The notes beneath the pieces were generated by a model that worked only from the letters and a program-made list of their open reading frames with translations, was not told the origin of the DNA and searched no databases. 64,000 bases of DNA, taken from contig NZ_JRGL01000006.1 in the NCBI RefSeq assembly GCF_000764655.1, positions 1 through 64,000 on the forward strand. Direction: 5' to 3'. The stretch comes from Aeromonas aquatica (lineage in GTDB: Bacteria > Pseudomonadota > Gammaproteobacteria > Enterobacterales > Aeromonadaceae). How positions within the stretch are numbered: position 1 is the stretch's first letter; each line of letters starts with the position of its first letter. Of the stretch, positions 18,949 to 28,939 are shown piece after piece. Position numbers and translations under genes: made by a program.

Positions 18949-20667
18949 ATGGAGATGTTATCAGGCGCCCAGATGGTGGTTAGAGCGCTGGAAGATCAGG
19001 GAGTGGAGCACGTGTTCGGCTACCCTGGTGGCTCAGTGCTCGACATCTATGACGCTCTCTTCGAAAACGGCAAGATGGAGCATGTCCTGGTGCGGCACGA
19101 GCAAGCCGCAGTGCACATGGCTGACGGTTACGCCCGCTCCACCGGCAAGGTGGGCACAGTGCTGGTCACTTCGGGCCCCGGTGCCACCAACTGCATCACC
19201 GGCATCGCCACCGCCTACATGGACTCGATCCCCCTGGTGATCCTGTCCGGTCAGGTGCCGACCAGCATGATAGGGGAAGATGCGTTTCAAGAGACCGACA
19301 TGATCGGTATCTCCCGCCCGGTGGTGAAGCACAGCTTTCTGTGCAAGAAGGCCAGCGAGATCCCCGACGCCATCAAGAAGGCCTACTACATTGCTGCCAG
19401 CGGCCGCCCGGGGCCGGTGGTGGTGGACTTGCCCAAGGATGTGCAGAACCCGAAGGAGAAGTTCCCCTATCAGTATCCCGAGTCCGTCTCCCTGCGCTCC
19501 TACAATCCGACCAAGGCCGGACACAAGGGCCAGATCAAGCGGGCAGCCAAGCTGTTGACCGAGGCCCAGCGTCCGGTCATGTACGTGGGCGGTGGCGCCA
19601 TCAACGCCAATGCGGATCATCTGGTGACCAAGCTGGCCGAGTTGCTGAACCTGCCGGTGACCACCACCCTGATGGGACTCGGGGCCTTCCCCGGCACCCA
19701 TCCGCAGTTCATCGGCATGCTCGGCATGCACGGCACCTTCGAAGCGAACAAGACAATGCACAACGCGGATCTCATCTTCGCCGTGGGTGCCCGCTTCGAC
19801 GACCGCGTCACCAACAACGTGGCCAAGTTCTGCCCCAATGCGACCATAGTCCACATCGACATCGATCCCACCTCCATCTCCAAGACGGTGCAGGCCCATG
19901 TGCCCATCGTCGGCTCGGTGGAAACCGTGCTGGAGCAGATGCTGGAAGTGATCCGCGAGTGTGGCTTTGACAACGACAAGCAAGCGCTGGCGGAGTGGTG
20001 GGAGCAGATCGCCCAGTGGCGTTCCCGCAACTGCCTGGCCTACGAGACCTCGCCCACCCTGATCAAGCCGCAACAGGTTATCGAGGCGCTGTACAAGGTG
20101 ACCAAGGGGGAGGCGTTCGTCGCCTCGGACGTGGGCCAGCACCAGATGTTCGCCGCCCTCTACTATCCGTTTGCCAAGCCACGCCAGTGGATCAACTCCG
20201 GTGGTCTCGGCACCATGGGCTTCGGCATTCCCGCCGCCATGGGCGCCCAGTTCGCCAACCCGGATGCGGTGGTCTGCTGCGTGACCGGTGACGGCTCGGT
20301 ACAGATGAACATCCAGGAGCTCTCCACCTGTCTGCAGTACGGGGTGCCCATCAAGATCATCTCCATCAACAACCGCGCCCTCGGCATGGTCAAGCAGTGG
20401 CAGAAGATGTTCTACGGCGGCCGCCACAGCCATTCCTACATGGAATCCCTGCCGGACTTCGTCAAGCTGGCGGAGGCCTATGGCCACGTCGGCATCGCGG
20501 TGAGCGATCCGGCGGAGCTCGAGAGTGCCATGGAGAAGGCCTTCGCCCTGAAGGATCGGCTGGTGTTCATGGACATCTCGGTCGACCCGGATGAGCATGT
20601 CTATCCGATGCAGATCAAGTTTGGTGCCATGGACGAGATGTGGCTGAGCAAGACGGAGAGAACCTGA
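18949..20667 (+). CDS. ilvI: Acetolactate synthase III large subunit
   Basis: The 572-residue thiamine-diphosphate enzyme makes 2-acetolactate or 2-aceto-2-hydroxybutyrate, the first common step for branched-chain amino acids. It begins [11 protein letters not shown] like E. coli IlvI, has the catalytic Glu in [13 protein letters not shown] and the ThDP motif [14 protein letters not shown] lies upstream of ATG 18949. Its TGA overlaps the ilvH ATG by one base. Confidence 0.96.
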   Translation: MEMLSGAQMVVRALEDQGVEHVFGYPGGSVLDIYDALFENGKMEHVLVRHEQAAVHMADGYARSTGKVGTVLVTSGPGATNCITGIATAYMDSIPLVILSGQVPTSMIGEDAFQETDMIGISRPVVKHSFLCKKASEIPDAIKKAYYIAASGRPGPVVVDLPKDVQNPKEKFPYQYPESVSLRSYNPTKAGHKGQIKRAAKLLTEAQRPVMYVGGGAINANADHLVTKLAELLNLPVTTTLMGLGAFPGTHPQFIGMLGMHGTFEANKTMHNADLIFAVGARFDDRVTNNVAKFCPNATIVHIDIDPTSISKTVQAHVPIVGSVETVLEQMLEVIRECGFDNDKQALAEWWEQIAQWRSRNCLAYETSPTLIKPQQVIEALYKVTKGEAFVASDVGQHQMFAALYYPFAKPRQWINSGGLGTMGFGIPAAMGAQFANPDAVVCCVTGDGSVQMNIQELSTCLQYGVPIKIISINNRALGMVKQWQKMFYGGRHSHSYMESLPDFVKLAEAYGHVGIAVSDPAELESAMEKAFALKDRLVFMDISVDPDEHVYPMQIKFGAMDEMWLSKTERT

Positions 20668-21161
20668 TGAGACATATTATTTCCGTTCTGTTGGAAAACG
20701 AATCCGGCGCCCTGAGTCGTGTGGTGGGCCTCTTCTCCCAGCGCGGCTACAACATCGAGACCCTGACGGTGGCCCCCACCGAGGATCCGACCCTGTCGCG
20801 CATGACAATCGTCACCATGGGTGACGAGCGGGTACTGGAGCAGATCCAGAAGCAGCTGCACAAGCTGGTGGACGTGCTCAAGGTGTGTGACCTGAGCGAA
20901 GGGGAACACATCGAGCGGGAGATCGCCCTGGTCAAGGCGCGCGCCGCTGGCGGTGCCCGTGACGAGCTGAAACGGCTGGCGGATATCTTCCGCGGTCAGA
21001 TCGTCGACGTGACCCCGGAGCAGTACACGGTGCAGCTGGTGGGCACCAGCGAGAAGTTGGACGCCTTCATCAAGACGGCGGCTCAGACCAACGAGATCAT
21101 CGAGGTGGTGCGCTCAGGGGTCTGCGGCATCTCTCGCGCCGACAAGGCACTGCGCCCCTGA
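20667..21161 (+). CDS. ilvH: Acetolactate synthase III small (regulatory) subunit
   Basis: The 164-residue protein has an N-terminal ACT domain ([19 protein letters not shown]) and a C-terminal ACT-like domain, and confers valine feedback inhibition on IlvI. The TGATG overlap with ilvI implies coupled translation and a fixed subunit ratio. Its last ~55 bases plus terminator are tandemly duplicated downstream. Confidence 0.96.
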   Translation: MRHIISVLLENESGALSRVVGLFSQRGYNIETLTVAPTEDPTLSRMTIVTMGDERVLEQIQKQLHKLVDVLKVCDLSEGEHIEREIALVKARAAGGARDELKRLADIFRGQIVDVTPEQYTVQLVGTSEKLDAFIKTAAQTNEIIEVVRSGVCGISRADKALRP

Positions 21162-21338
21162 TACCGCTGGTTGGCTGCATCATCCAAAAGGGGCTCTTCG
21201 GAGCCCCTTTGTTATTTCGTAGGGTGGTGCGCCTCAAGCTGTCTGCAGGATTTCCCGGGCTGACAAGGCGCTGCGTCTCTGACTCATCCTGCCGGTCAAT
21301 TGGTTATCCACAAAGGGCTCCTCGGAGCCCTTTTTCAC
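21105..21338 (+). repeat. Tandem duplication of the ilvH 3' end and terminator
   Basis: The segment 21105-21213 (ilvH tail, stop and terminator) recurs from 21224 with a 119-bp period. Matching blocks are GTGGTGCGC, GACAAGGC(A/G)CTGCG, CTGA, and AAAGGGCTC(C/T)TCGGAGCCC. The copy has lost the IlvH frame but retains a functional-looking terminator (21310-21338). A possible third, highly eroded copy starts near 21345 (see findings). Confidence 0.85.
21187..21213 (+). terminator. Terminator of ilvIH
   Basis: AAAAGGGGCTC TTC GGAGCCCCTTT: nine-base-pair stem with TTC-type loop and T-rich end. A diverged second terminator follows at 21310-21338. Confidence 0.88.
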
Positions 21339-21637
21339 GGGCGCGAGCCGGGGCAAGGGAAAGGGTGAGTCTGTCATTTTCTTTCAAATGATCGGTAAAC
21401 TATCCACAAAAGCTGTGGAAAACTCTGTAGATTAGCGGTGTGTCTGGCGTTAGTTGACTGATCTTAAAAGGATATTTTGATTTGATCCTGGCTGGATCGC
21501 AATTGTGCAATCCTTGGCGAGCTGGTGAGCGTTTGCTTATCGCCGGGGCCTTGTCAGACGAGGCCCAGCACCAGGAAAGTAGATCCGCTCAGGATCCTGA
21601 TTTGATCTTGCGGATCAACAGCTCGCCTGCCAGCCAT
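21339..21637. other. Intergenic DNA between ilvIH and pta, no gene seen
   Basis: Contents visible by eye are an imperfect palindrome TATCCACA..TGTGGA near 21401-21419 and an inverted repeat GATCCGC (21582-21588) / GCGGATC (21610-21616). The phrase TGATTTGATC occurs twice (near 21478 and 21598), about 120 bp apart. No coding frame is convincing. Confidence 0.4.
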
Positions 21638-21666
21638 AAAAAAACCCGCCTCTCGGCGGGTTTTTT
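21638..21666 (-). terminator. Terminator of ackA-pta
   Basis: AAAAAACCCGCC TCTC GGCGGGTTTTTT on either strand, 23 bases after the pta stop. Confidence 0.9.
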
Positions 21667-21689
21667 AGCAGTGTCAGCATAGGGCGAAC

Positions 21690-23855
21690 TTATGCTTCGG
21701 CTGCCTCGGCCTGGGCGGCCTGGATACCGGTCAGGGCGATGGTGTAGACGATGTCGTCCACCAGGGCGCCGCGGGACAGGTCGTTGACCGGCTTGCGCAT
21801 GCCTTGCAGCATGGGGCCGATGGAGACCAGCTCGGCGGAGCGCTGTACCGCCTTGTAGGTGGTGTTGCCGGTGTTCAGGTCCGGGAACACGAACACGGTG
21901 GCTTTACCCGCGACCGGTGAGTTCGGTGCCTTGGACTTGGCCACGTTCTCCATGATGGCCGCGTCGTACTGCAGCGGGCCATCGATGATGAGATCCGGGC
22001 GCTTGGCCTTGGCCAGCTCGGTCGCTTCACGCACTTTCTCTACGTCCGCGCCGGCGCCAGAGGTACCGGTGGAGTAGGAGATCATGGCGACGCGCGGCTC
22101 AATGCCGAAGGCGGCAGCGGAGTCGGCGGACTGGATGGCGATCTCGGCCAGCTGTTCGGCGCTCGGATCCGGGTTGATCGCGCAGTCACCGTACACCAGC
22201 ACCTGATCAGGCAGCAGCATGAAGAAGATGGAGGAGATGAGGGACGAACCCGGGGCAGTCTTGATGATCTGCATCGGCGGACGGATGGTATTGGCGGTGG
22301 TGTGCACGGCGCCGGAGACCAGGCCATCCACTTCACCACGTTCCAGCATCATGGTGCCCAGCACCACGTTGTCTTCCAGCTGTTCGCGGGCGACCACTTC
22401 GGTCATGCCCTTGCTCTTGCGCAGCTCGACCAGACGCGGCACATAGCGCTCGCGCACTTCCAGCGGATCGATGATCTCGACGCGATCGGTCAGTACCACA
22501 CCCTGCTGTTCGGCGACGCGGCGGATCTCTTCCGGGTTGCCCAGCAGGACCGGACGGGCGATGCCACGTTCGGCACAGATGGCGGCAGCCTTGATGGTGC
22601 GCGGCTCTTCCCCTTCCGGCAGCACGACGCGCTTGTTGGCCTGACGGGCCAGCTCGGTCAGCTGATAACGGAACGCCGGCGGGCTCAGACGACGGGAGCG
22701 GGTGGACTTGGCAGAGAGAGACTCGATCCAGTGCTTGTCGATGTGGCCAGCCACATAGTCCTGCACCAGCTCGATCCGCTCGCGGTCATCTTCCGGGATA
22801 TCGACGTTGAAGTTCTGCAGGCTGACGGCGGTCTGCCAGGTGTTGGTGCCGGTGATCATGATCGGCAGGCCGGTGGCCATGGCCTGTTGGCACAGGGCGA
22901 TGACTTGCGGCTCCGGATGATAGTTACCGGTCAGCAGCAGGGCACCCAGCTTGACGCCATTCATGGCGGACAGGCAGGCGGAGACGATGACGTCGGAGCG
23001 ATCGCCTGAGGTCACCAGCAGGCTGCCCGGACGGAAGTGCTCGATCATGTTGTGGATGGAGCGGGCACAGAAGGTCACGGTCTGCAGGCGACGGCTGTCC
23101 AGCTCACCCTTGTGCAGGATCTTGGCGGCCAGGTGCTTGGCGAGATCCTTGGCGCGCGGGGCGATCAGCTGGGTGTTCCAGGGGATGCAGCCGAGGATGC
23201 GCAGCGGGCTCTTGCCGAAGACCTGCAGCACTTCCAGGTTATGAGCGGAGTCGGAGGTGTGGTGATGAGCCTCGAACATCTCGGTCAGATCGGGGCGGGT
23301 CACGCCATGCTCGTCAACCGGTGCGCCGACCTTGTTGATCACGCAGCCCACGATACGCGGGTTGCTGACGCCACCGAAGTTGGAGCAGGCCAGCTCGATG
23401 CGCTCTTTGAGCTTCTGGCTGGAGTCGTTGCCCGGATGGGTCACGAACACCATGTCGGCATCCAGCGCCTTGGCCACGTCGTAGTTCAGCTTGTTGGCAA
23501 ACGGCTGCTTGTCGGTCGGGACCAGACCTTCGATCACCACCACTTCGGCACCGCTGCTCTTCACGTGCTCTTCGAAGCGAGCCACGATCTCTTCCAGCAG
23601 GATATCGGTGTTGCTGGAGGTGATCATGTTCTCGGCGTAGGAGAGGGCGAACGGCTCGGGCGGATTGATGTTGGCGGCGGCGCGGATCACGGCGGTGGAG
23701 CGCTCGGTACCGGTTTCACCCGGACGCGGCTGAGCCACCGGTTTGAAGAAGCTGACATTGACACCGTGACGTTCCATGGCGCGAACGACGCCAAGACTCA
23801 CGGAGGTTACGCCGACACCAGTGCCGACCGGGATGAGCATAATAGTGCGTGCCAC
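21690..23855 (-). CDS. pta: Phosphate acetyltransferase
   Basis: The 721-residue cytoplasmic enzyme interconverts acetyl-CoA and acetyl phosphate. It is the long enterobacterial-type form: N-terminal P-loop-like domain ([17 protein letters not shown]), central DRTGG domain and C-terminal PTA_PTB catalytic domain ([19 protein letters not shown]). It follows ackA by 70 bases and is co-transcribed with it; the pathway yields ATP and acetate and controls acetyl phosphate. Confidence 0.97.
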   Translation of the reverse strand: MARTIMLIPVGTGVGVTSVSLGVVRAMERHGVNVSFFKPVAQPRPGETGTERSTAVIRAAANINPPEPFALSYAENMITSSNTDILLEEIVARFEEHVKSSGAEVVVIEGLVPTDKQPFANKLNYDVAKALDADMVFVTHPGNDSSQKLKERIELACSNFGGVSNPRIVGCVINKVGAPVDEHGVTRPDLTEMFEAHHHTSDSAHNLEVLQVFGKSPLRILGCIPWNTQLIAPRAKDLAKHLAAKILHKGELDSRRLQTVTFCARSIHNMIEHFRPGSLLVTSGDRSDVIVSACLSAMNGVKLGALLLTGNYHPEPQVIALCQQAMATGLPIMITGTNTWQTAVSLQNFNVDIPEDDRERIELVQDYVAGHIDKHWIESLSAKSTRSRRLSPPAFRYQLTELARQANKRVVLPEGEEPRTIKAAAICAERGIARPVLLGNPEEIRRVAEQQGVVLTDRVEIIDPLEVRERYVPRLVELRKSKGMTEVVAREQLEDNVVLGTMMLERGEVDGLVSGAVHTTANTIRPPMQIIKTAPGSSLISSIFFMLLPDQVLVYGDCAINPDPSAEQLAEIAIQSADSAAAFGIEPRVAMISYSTGTSGAGADVEKVREATELAKAKRPDLIIDGPLQYDAAIMENVAKSKAPNSPVAGKATVFVFPDLNTGNTTYKAVQRSAELVSIGPMLQGMRKPVNDLSRGALVDDIVYTIALTGIQAAQAEAAEA

Positions 23856-23925
23856 TTATTACCCCTTGTTCATTTTTTGGGATCAGGAAAAGGCCGCCCG
23901 GGGGCGGCCTTGCTCTACAGCTAAA

Positions 23926-25128
23926 TTATGCGCCGACCAGTTCCAGCGCGTCGTGGGCGATGACCCACTCTTCGTTGGTCGGGATAACCAGGGCCTTGGT
24001 GGAGCCAGCCTTGGTGATCTCGCCACCCTTGCCGAAGCGAGCGGCCAGGTTGGCGTCGTGGTCGACGTCAAAGCCCAGCAGGCCCAGCTTGTTCAGGGTG
24101 ATTTCACGGATCGGGGCGGAGTTCTCGCCGATGCCACCGGTGAAGACCACGGCATCCAGACGACCGTCCATGGCGGCGGCGTAAGCGCCGATGTACTTGG
24201 CCAGACGGTAGCAGTACACGTCCATGGCGCGCTTGGCTTCTTCCTTGCTGTCGTAGTTGTCTTCAACGAAACGGCAGTCGGAAGTGACTTCGGTCAGACC
24301 CTGCAGGCCGGATTCCTTGGTCAGCATGGTGTTGATCTCGGCCACGCTCATGCCCAGCTTGTCGTGCAGGAAGAAGATGATCGCCGGATCCAGATCACCG
24401 GAACGGGTACCCATCACCAGGCCTTCCAGCGGAGTCAGACCCATGGAGGTGTCGACGGACTGGCCATTCTTGATGGCGCAGACGGAGCCGCCGTTACCCA
24501 GGTGGCAGTTGATGATGTTCAGCTCGGATACCGGCTTGTTCAGCTGCTTGGCGGCTTCCAGGCTGATGTAGTAGTGGCTGGTGCCGTGGGCGCCGTAGCG
24601 ACGGATGCCGTTCTCTTTGTAGAGCTTGTACGGCAGGGCGTACAGGAAAGCTTCTTCCGGCATGGTCTGGTGGAAGGCGGTGTCGAACACGGCGACGTTC
24701 TTCTCGGCCAGCTCAGGGAACACCTTCAGCGCGGCACGGATACCGATCAGGTGCGCCGGGTTGTGCAGCGGAGCGTAAGGAATGGCGGCTTCGATACCGG
24801 CGATCACGTCTTTGCAGATCCGCACGGAGGAAGTGAATTGCTCGCCGCCGTGAACCACGCGGTGGCCGATGGCGATCAGGTTCTTGGACAGCTCCGGGTT
24901 GAGCGGCAGGATCTTGTGGACAATGAAGTCCAGCGCTTCCTGGTGAGCGGCACCGGCACCCAGATCGGCGCTACCCTTTTCACCATTCAGTTTCCACTTG
25001 ATGCGGGCGTCGTCGAGGTTGAAACACTCGGCCAGGCCGGACAGCAGATCATCACCGGTGGTTGCGTCAATGACAGCAAACTTCAGGGACGAGCTGCCAC
25101 AGTTAAGAACAAGAACCAGCTTACTCAT
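23926..25128 (-). CDS. ackA: Acetate kinase
   Basis: The 400-residue ASKHA-fold kinase converts acetyl phosphate and ADP to acetate and ATP. Visible signatures are [12 protein letters not shown] at the N-terminus, AHGTSHYYI, and [15 protein letters not shown]. Length equals the family norm. It heads ackA-pta and diverges from yfbV across a 302-bp region rich in inverted repeats. Confidence 0.97.
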   Translation of the reverse strand: MSKLVLVLNCGSSSLKFAVIDATTGDDLLSGLAECFNLDDARIKWKLNGEKGSADLGAGAAHQEALDFIVHKILPLNPELSKNLIAIGHRVVHGGEQFTSSVRICKDVIAGIEAAIPYAPLHNPAHLIGIRAALKVFPELAEKNVAVFDTAFHQTMPEEAFLYALPYKLYKENGIRRYGAHGTSHYYISLEAAKQLNKPVSELNIINCHLGNGGSVCAIKNGQSVDTSMGLTPLEGLVMGTRSGDLDPAIIFFLHDKLGMSVAEINTMLTKESGLQGLTEVTSDCRFVEDNYDSKEEAKRAMDVYCYRLAKYIGAYAAAMDGRLDAVVFTGGIGENSAPIREITLNKLGLLGFDVDHDANLAARFGKGGEITKAGSTKALVIPTNEEWVIAHDALELVGA

Positions 25129-25430
25129 GAATAAATCCTATCGCAGATTGGGTTGGGTTGGAGGATGCGCCGGACGCGGAGCGTCCAAAAACAATCAACT
25201 TATCCTTATGAGGGTTGGCAATCTGTTGCTTGCCCCTTGTATAGTGATACAAGACCCGAAATCCAGACGTCCCTGACTGGCCAACGGCAGGCCGTTGGCG
25301 TAAAAATTAGGCGCTCAAAGGATAACCTGATTGTTGAAAAATAACAAAGTCATCCTCAACCTTTGTTATTGAACCTCAAATATTGTCGAGGTTTTGCCGT
25401 TAATACGTTCAAAAAGAGCTCGGAGGTAGT
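25129..25430. promoter_or_regulatory. ackA/yfbV divergent control region with three inverted repeats
   Basis: Three perfect inverted repeats are present: CTTGTAT-AGTG-ATACAAG (25236-25253), GCCAACGG-CAGG-CCGTTGGC (25280-25299) and AATAACAAAG-11 nt-CTTTGTTATT (25340-25370). None has a U-tract. The first contains a TATACA on the minus strand that could be an ackA -10 box. In E. coli this region answers to ArcA and FNR; I do not see clear consensus sites, so the repeats may be operators for another protein or hairpins in the long leaders. Confidence 0.5.
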
Positions 25431-25871
25431 ATGAGCATGAACATTTTTGGAACTAAATTACAGCAAGGCCGTCATTATATGACTCTTTGGCCGCGCCGTC
25501 CCGAGCTTAATTCCATGTTCCCGGAGAATCGGGTGATCAAGGCGACCGAGTTTGCCCTCAAGATCATTCCGGCCCTCGCCGTGCTCAGCGTCATGTTGCA
25601 GTTCCAGTTCGGCGAACAGCATTATTGGCCCTCGGTCATGGCCTCCGTGCTGTTTCTGCTCAGCCTGCCGCTGCAGGGCTACTACTGGCTCGGTCAGCGC
25701 GCCGACACCCGGTTGCCTCCCTCTCTTGCCAGCTGGTACCGGGAGATCAACGGCAAGATGAACGAGCAGGGGGGGCACCGCCAGCTGGTGGCGCGGCCCC
25801 GTTATGAGGAGCTGGCCGATACCCTCAATGCCGCCTTCAAGCAGCTGGACAAATCCTTCCTCTACGAATGA
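25431..25871 (+). CDS. yfbV: UPF0208 membrane protein YfbV
   Basis: The 146-residue inner-membrane protein has two hydrophobic segments (about 40-58 and 66-84) and the family blocks RGRHY-like QGRHYMTLWP, ENRVIKATEFA and LADTLNAAFKQLDKSFL. E. coli YfbV is implicated in Ter macrodomain insulation near the chromosome terminus. It keeps the E. coli order next to ackA. A strong GGAGG precedes the ATG. Confidence 0.92.
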   Translation: MSMNIFGTKLQQGRHYMTLWPRRPELNSMFPENRVIKATEFALKIIPALAVLSVMLQFQFGEQHYWPSVMASVLFLLSLPLQGYYWLGQRADTRLPPSLASWYREINGKMNEQGGHRQLVARPRYEELADTLNAAFKQLDKSFLYE

Positions 25872-25886
25872 GCCGGTAGCACGGCC

Positions 25887-25912
25887 AAAAAGGCGCCCAA
25901 GGGCGCCTTTTT
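25887..25912. terminator. Bidirectional terminator between yfbV and yfbU
   Basis: AAAAAGGCGCCC AA GGGCGCCTTTTT, convergent genes on both sides. Confidence 0.9.
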
Positions 25913-25923
25913 CATCTGTTTTT

Positions 25924-26424
25924 TCAGGCCGCCAGCACCTTGCTGATCTCCTGGATGGAGAGCTTGTACTGACGGGGGCACTGACGCCAGGCCGCCAGCA
26001 TGCGCTGGTACTTGTCACGCATGGCGATGTCGCTGGAGAGCTCGTCACAGGGGCACGGCAGCTCGGGGAAGCGCTTGTCCACTTCCAGCAGGAAGCAGAC
26101 ATAATCCGCCAGTTCCCGCTCCTGGCTGCGGCTGTAGCCGTTGAAGCTCAGTCGGCTGGCGTTCACCTCGGCCTGGCTGGCGGCGTCCAGGTTGCCCCAG
26201 GAGATGGCCAGCGCATGGTGCAGCTCCAGAGTGTCCAGCACCTCCTGGCAGGTGGCGAGATCCAGATGACCGAAGCTCTTCTCCAGCTCGAGGATCTGCA
26301 GGCAGTAGCCGCGCTCGACTATGGTGCTGGCGCGCTGGTAGAACGGCGCCTTTTCCGGATTGAGTTTGGCCAGGATCTCGTACTGATTGCTCAGGATCAG
26401 GCGTTCGGTGTGGCTCATATTCAT
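25924..26424 (-). CDS. yfbU: UPF0304 family protein YfbU
   Basis: The 166-residue soluble helical protein begins MNMSHTERLILSNQYEIL, closely like E. coli YfbU (MEMTNAQRLILSNQYKMM), and ends ACPRQYKLSIQEISKVLAA. The start at 26424 is chosen by that alignment; an upstream ATG at 26436 is less likely. Function unknown; in E. coli it has been linked to cell death phenotypes. Confidence 0.9.
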   Translation of the reverse strand: MNMSHTERLILSNQYEILAKLNPEKAPFYQRASTIVERGYCLQILELEKSFGHLDLATCQEVLDTLELHHALAISWGNLDAASQAEVNASRLSFNGYSRSQERELADYVCFLLEVDKRFPELPCPCDELSSDIAMRDKYQRMLAAWRQCPRQYKLSIQEISKVLAA

Positions 26425-26757
26425 GGGCTGTCTCACTGGAAAATGAATCTGCAGCCACGTTAACCCATATCTAAGATGAATTTTTTGATCTGGTAGGGGA
26501 GGTTGGCGAGAAAAACGGGAGAGGGGAAATCAAAACCGCCGGCGACCTGGTTAATTAAATGTGTCCTGGCCGACTTGAATTGTGTGGTGGAGAGGCAAAA
26601 ATGTAAGCGTCATTTGGCCATGCCAGATGATATACCACCAAGTCACCCCATCAGGTGCAAGCCATCATAAGGATCTCGCCGCGGCCCAGGGCTCGCAGGT
26701 GGGGCGGGGCAGGCAGCCGCGTGCCCCGTAGTTTCTGAAGACGAAGTGCATCAGCAA
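26425..26757. other. Intergenic DNA, no gene seen
   Basis: About 330 bases with no convincing frame. The left half is AT-rich, the right half (26670-26730) is very G-rich with GGTGGGGCGGGGC followed by GCCGCGTGCCCC, which can fold, and then a strong terminator. A small RNA ending at that terminator is possible but unproven. Confidence 0.35.
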
Positions 26758-26783
26758 AGAGGGCCTGCAACTGCAGGCCCTCT
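26758..26783. terminator. Palindromic terminator downstream of bcp
   Basis: AGAGGGCCTGCA / TGCAGGCCCTCT: perfect 12-bp stem with a two-base loop, T-rich on both strands. Confidence 0.78.
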
Positions 26784-26804
26784 TTCTATCAGGTGCGAGG
26801 TGAT

Positions 26805-27284
26805 TCAAGCGTCCGCCGACTGGCCCTTGATAAGGGAGAGCACCACCTGATGGTGATCGCTGGTCTTGAACTTGTCGAAACGGTGGGCCACCTTGCCCTC
26901 CTCGTCGATGAGGAAGCTCAGCCGATGGATGCCGTCGTACTCCTTGCCCATGAACTTCTTCGGGCCCCAGACGCCGAACGCATCGGCGACCGCGTGATCC
27001 TCATCCGCCAGCAGGCGGAAGTTCAGGCTGTCGCGCTCCTCGAACTTTTTCAGGCGCTTGGCCGGATCCGGGCTGATGCCGAGTACCACCACGTTGAGGG
27101 CAGCCAGCTCGGCGTTGACGTCACGCAGGCCGCAGGCCTGGGTGGTGCAACCCGGGGTCATCGCCTTGGGGTAGAAATAGATGAGCACCTTCTTGCCGCG
27201 CAGGGAGGACAAACTAACCTGATTGCCATCCTGATCGGAGAGAGAGAAGTCGGGGGCCTGGGTGCCAGCTTGTAGTGGTTGCAT
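26805..27284 (-). CDS. bcp: Thioredoxin-dependent thiol peroxidase (peroxiredoxin Q)
   Basis: The 159-residue peroxiredoxin has the peroxidatic/resolving pair in TPGCTTQACGLRD (Cys46 and Cys51), the atypical two-Cys layout of BCP. It reduces H2O2 and organic peroxides with thioredoxin. GGAGACCCC precedes ATG 27284. It follows gcvR by 16 bases and is probably in the same transcript, as in E. coli. Confidence 0.95.
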   Translation of the reverse strand: MQPLQAGTQAPDFSLSDQDGNQVSLSSLRGKKVLIYFYPKAMTPGCTTQACGLRDVNAELAALNVVVLGISPDPAKRLKKFEERDSLNFRLLADEDHAVADAFGVWGPKKFMGKEYDGIHRLSFLIDEEGKVAHRFDKFKTSDHHQVVLSLIKGQSADA

Positions 27285-27300
27285 GGGGTCTCCTGAGCCG

Positions 27301-27834
27301 TCAGGCGTATTTGTGATTGATGAGGAACTCGAACGATTCGGCGCCCAGTTCACGACAGAATTCGGCGAAGGCCGCCTTGGATTCACTAGACTCTCCCTGC
27401 TTGGCCAGGTTCAACTGAAAGCTCGCCTTGAGCAGGTTGAACGGCTGTTGTTCGAGGGTAATGGTCTGCATGGCCTGGATGTCCCAACCATGATCGCTGA
27501 AGAACTGGGTGCACTGGCTGACGATGCCGGGCTGATCCCGGATCAGGACCTCGGCACTGGCGCTGATGTCGTACTGCAGGGAGTGGTGGCGCTCGGTGCG
27601 CTTCATCATGGTGATGAGATCCCACTCCTGGCTGCGCAGGGGCAGACTGATTTCGAGTTGCATCAGGCTATTCCAGTCACCGGACAACAGCATGATGAAG
27701 GTGAATTCGTTACCAAAGATGCCAAGACGGCTGTCGACAATGTTGCAACCGCAGCCACTGACGTGGCGGGTAACCTCATTGACGATGCCAGGTCTATCCG
27801 TGCCGATGGCCGTTACGACCAGGTAGTGAGTCAT
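27301..27834 (-). CDS. gcvR: Glycine cleavage system transcriptional repressor GcvR
   Basis: The 177-residue protein is two ACT domains in tandem (HYLVVTAIGTDRPGIVNEV at 3-21; AEVLIRDQPGIVSQ near 100). GcvR binds GcvA in response to glycine and lacks a DNA-binding domain of its own. Divergent from dapA and upstream of bcp, the E. coli arrangement. Confidence 0.94.
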   Translation of the reverse strand: MTHYLVVTAIGTDRPGIVNEVTRHVSGCGCNIVDSRLGIFGNEFTFIMLLSGDWNSLMQLEISLPLRSQEWDLITMMKRTERHHSLQYDISASAEVLIRDQPGIVSQCTQFFSDHGWDIQAMQTITLEQQPFNLLKASFQLNLAKQGESSESKAAFAEFCRELGAESFEFLINHKYA

Positions 27835-28029
27835 AAATGTCCTCGTCCATTAGTGCGAATGCGATGACTGCGAGCGCTATTCATGGGCATGGCCGCCAAG
27901 CGTTGGAGCATGTCCTGCTCTCGTGCATCATTTTTAGGGCGGATGGTATCACGGCTTGTCCCTTGCCTCCCTTGTTTTTCAAAGGGGGCAGCTTTACCAT
28001 AACGCCCCTGAAAATCGGGAGAAAAATCC

Positions 28030-28917
28030 ATGTTACGCGGTAGTATTGTTGCGCTCGTTACCCCCATGCTGGCCTCGGGTGACATCGACTGGACCAGTCT
28101 GGCAGCCCTGGTCGATTATCATGTCGACGCCGGCACCAGTGCCATCGTCGCGGTGGGCACCACGGGAGAGTCGGTCACCCTGACCGAGCAGGAACATATC
28201 GCCGTGGTGGAGAAAACCGTCGAGTTCGCCGCCGGCCGCATTCCGGTCATCGCCGGCTGTGGCTCCAACAGCACCGCTCACGCCATCGAACTCTCCAGGC
28301 GTTTCGCCAACATGGGCGTGGTGGCGGGCCTCTCGGTGACCCCCTATTACAACAAACCGACCCAGGAAGGCCTCTATCGTCACTATTGTGCGATCGCCGA
28401 GGCTAGTGGTCTGCCCCAAATTCTCTATAATGTGCCCGGTCGCACCTGCTGCGATCTCAAACCGGAGACGGTGGCCAGGCTGGCGAAGGTGCCCGGTATC
28501 ATAGGTCTGAAAGAGGCCACCGGCGATTTGAGTCGCACCCCGTTGCTGCGGGAGCTGTGCGGGCCGGATTTTGCGCTATATAGTGGCGATGATGCCAGTG
28601 GATGTGATTTTATGCTGCAAGGGGGCGATGGAGTCATCTCGGTCACCACCAATATTGCGGCGGCCCAAATGGCCGACATGTGTCGTGCTGCGCTGACTGG
28701 CGATGCCGGACGGGCGTATGATATCAACAATCGATTGATGCCGTTGCATCAGACTCTGTTCTGCGAACCGAGTCCCATCCCGGTGAAGTGGGCTTGCGCC
28801 CGACTGGGATTGATGGCGACGGCGACCTTGCGTCTGCCGCTGACTGACCTCACCCCAGAGGGAGAACAGGCGATGACGCGAGCACTGACGACTGCGGAGT
28901 TGATGGCGAGTGTTTAA
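28030..28917 (+). CDS. dapA: 4-hydroxy-tetrahydrodipicolinate synthase
   Basis: The 295-residue TIM-barrel aldolase condenses pyruvate and aspartate semialdehyde in lysine/diaminopimelate synthesis. The Schiff-base lysine is Lys161 (GLKEATG), with Tyr133 (LYNVPGR) and the Thr44 region (GTTGES) of the proton relay. GGGAGAAAA precedes the ATG. Adjacent to bamC as in E. coli. Confidence 0.97.
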   Translation: MLRGSIVALVTPMLASGDIDWTSLAALVDYHVDAGTSAIVAVGTTGESVTLTEQEHIAVVEKTVEFAAGRIPVIAGCGSNSTAHAIELSRRFANMGVVAGLSVTPYYNKPTQEGLYRHYCAIAEASGLPQILYNVPGRTCCDLKPETVARLAKVPGIIGLKEATGDLSRTPLLRELCGPDFALYSGDDASGCDFMLQGGDGVISVTTNIAAAQMADMCRAALTGDAGRAYDINNRLMPLHQTLFCEPSPIPVKWACARLGLMATATLRLPLTDLTPEGEQAMTRALTTAELMASV

Positions 28918-28939
28918 AGCAAATGGAAAGGGAAATGCA

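Noticed and set aside
21304..21420. DnaA-box-like TTATCCACA (21304-21312) and TATCCACAAAAGCTGTGGA nearby, suggesting an origin
   Set aside because: Only one perfect and one near box, no AT-rich unwinding element, no dnaA/dnaN/gidA neighbours; the boxes are explained as parts of duplicated ilvH-downstream sequence.
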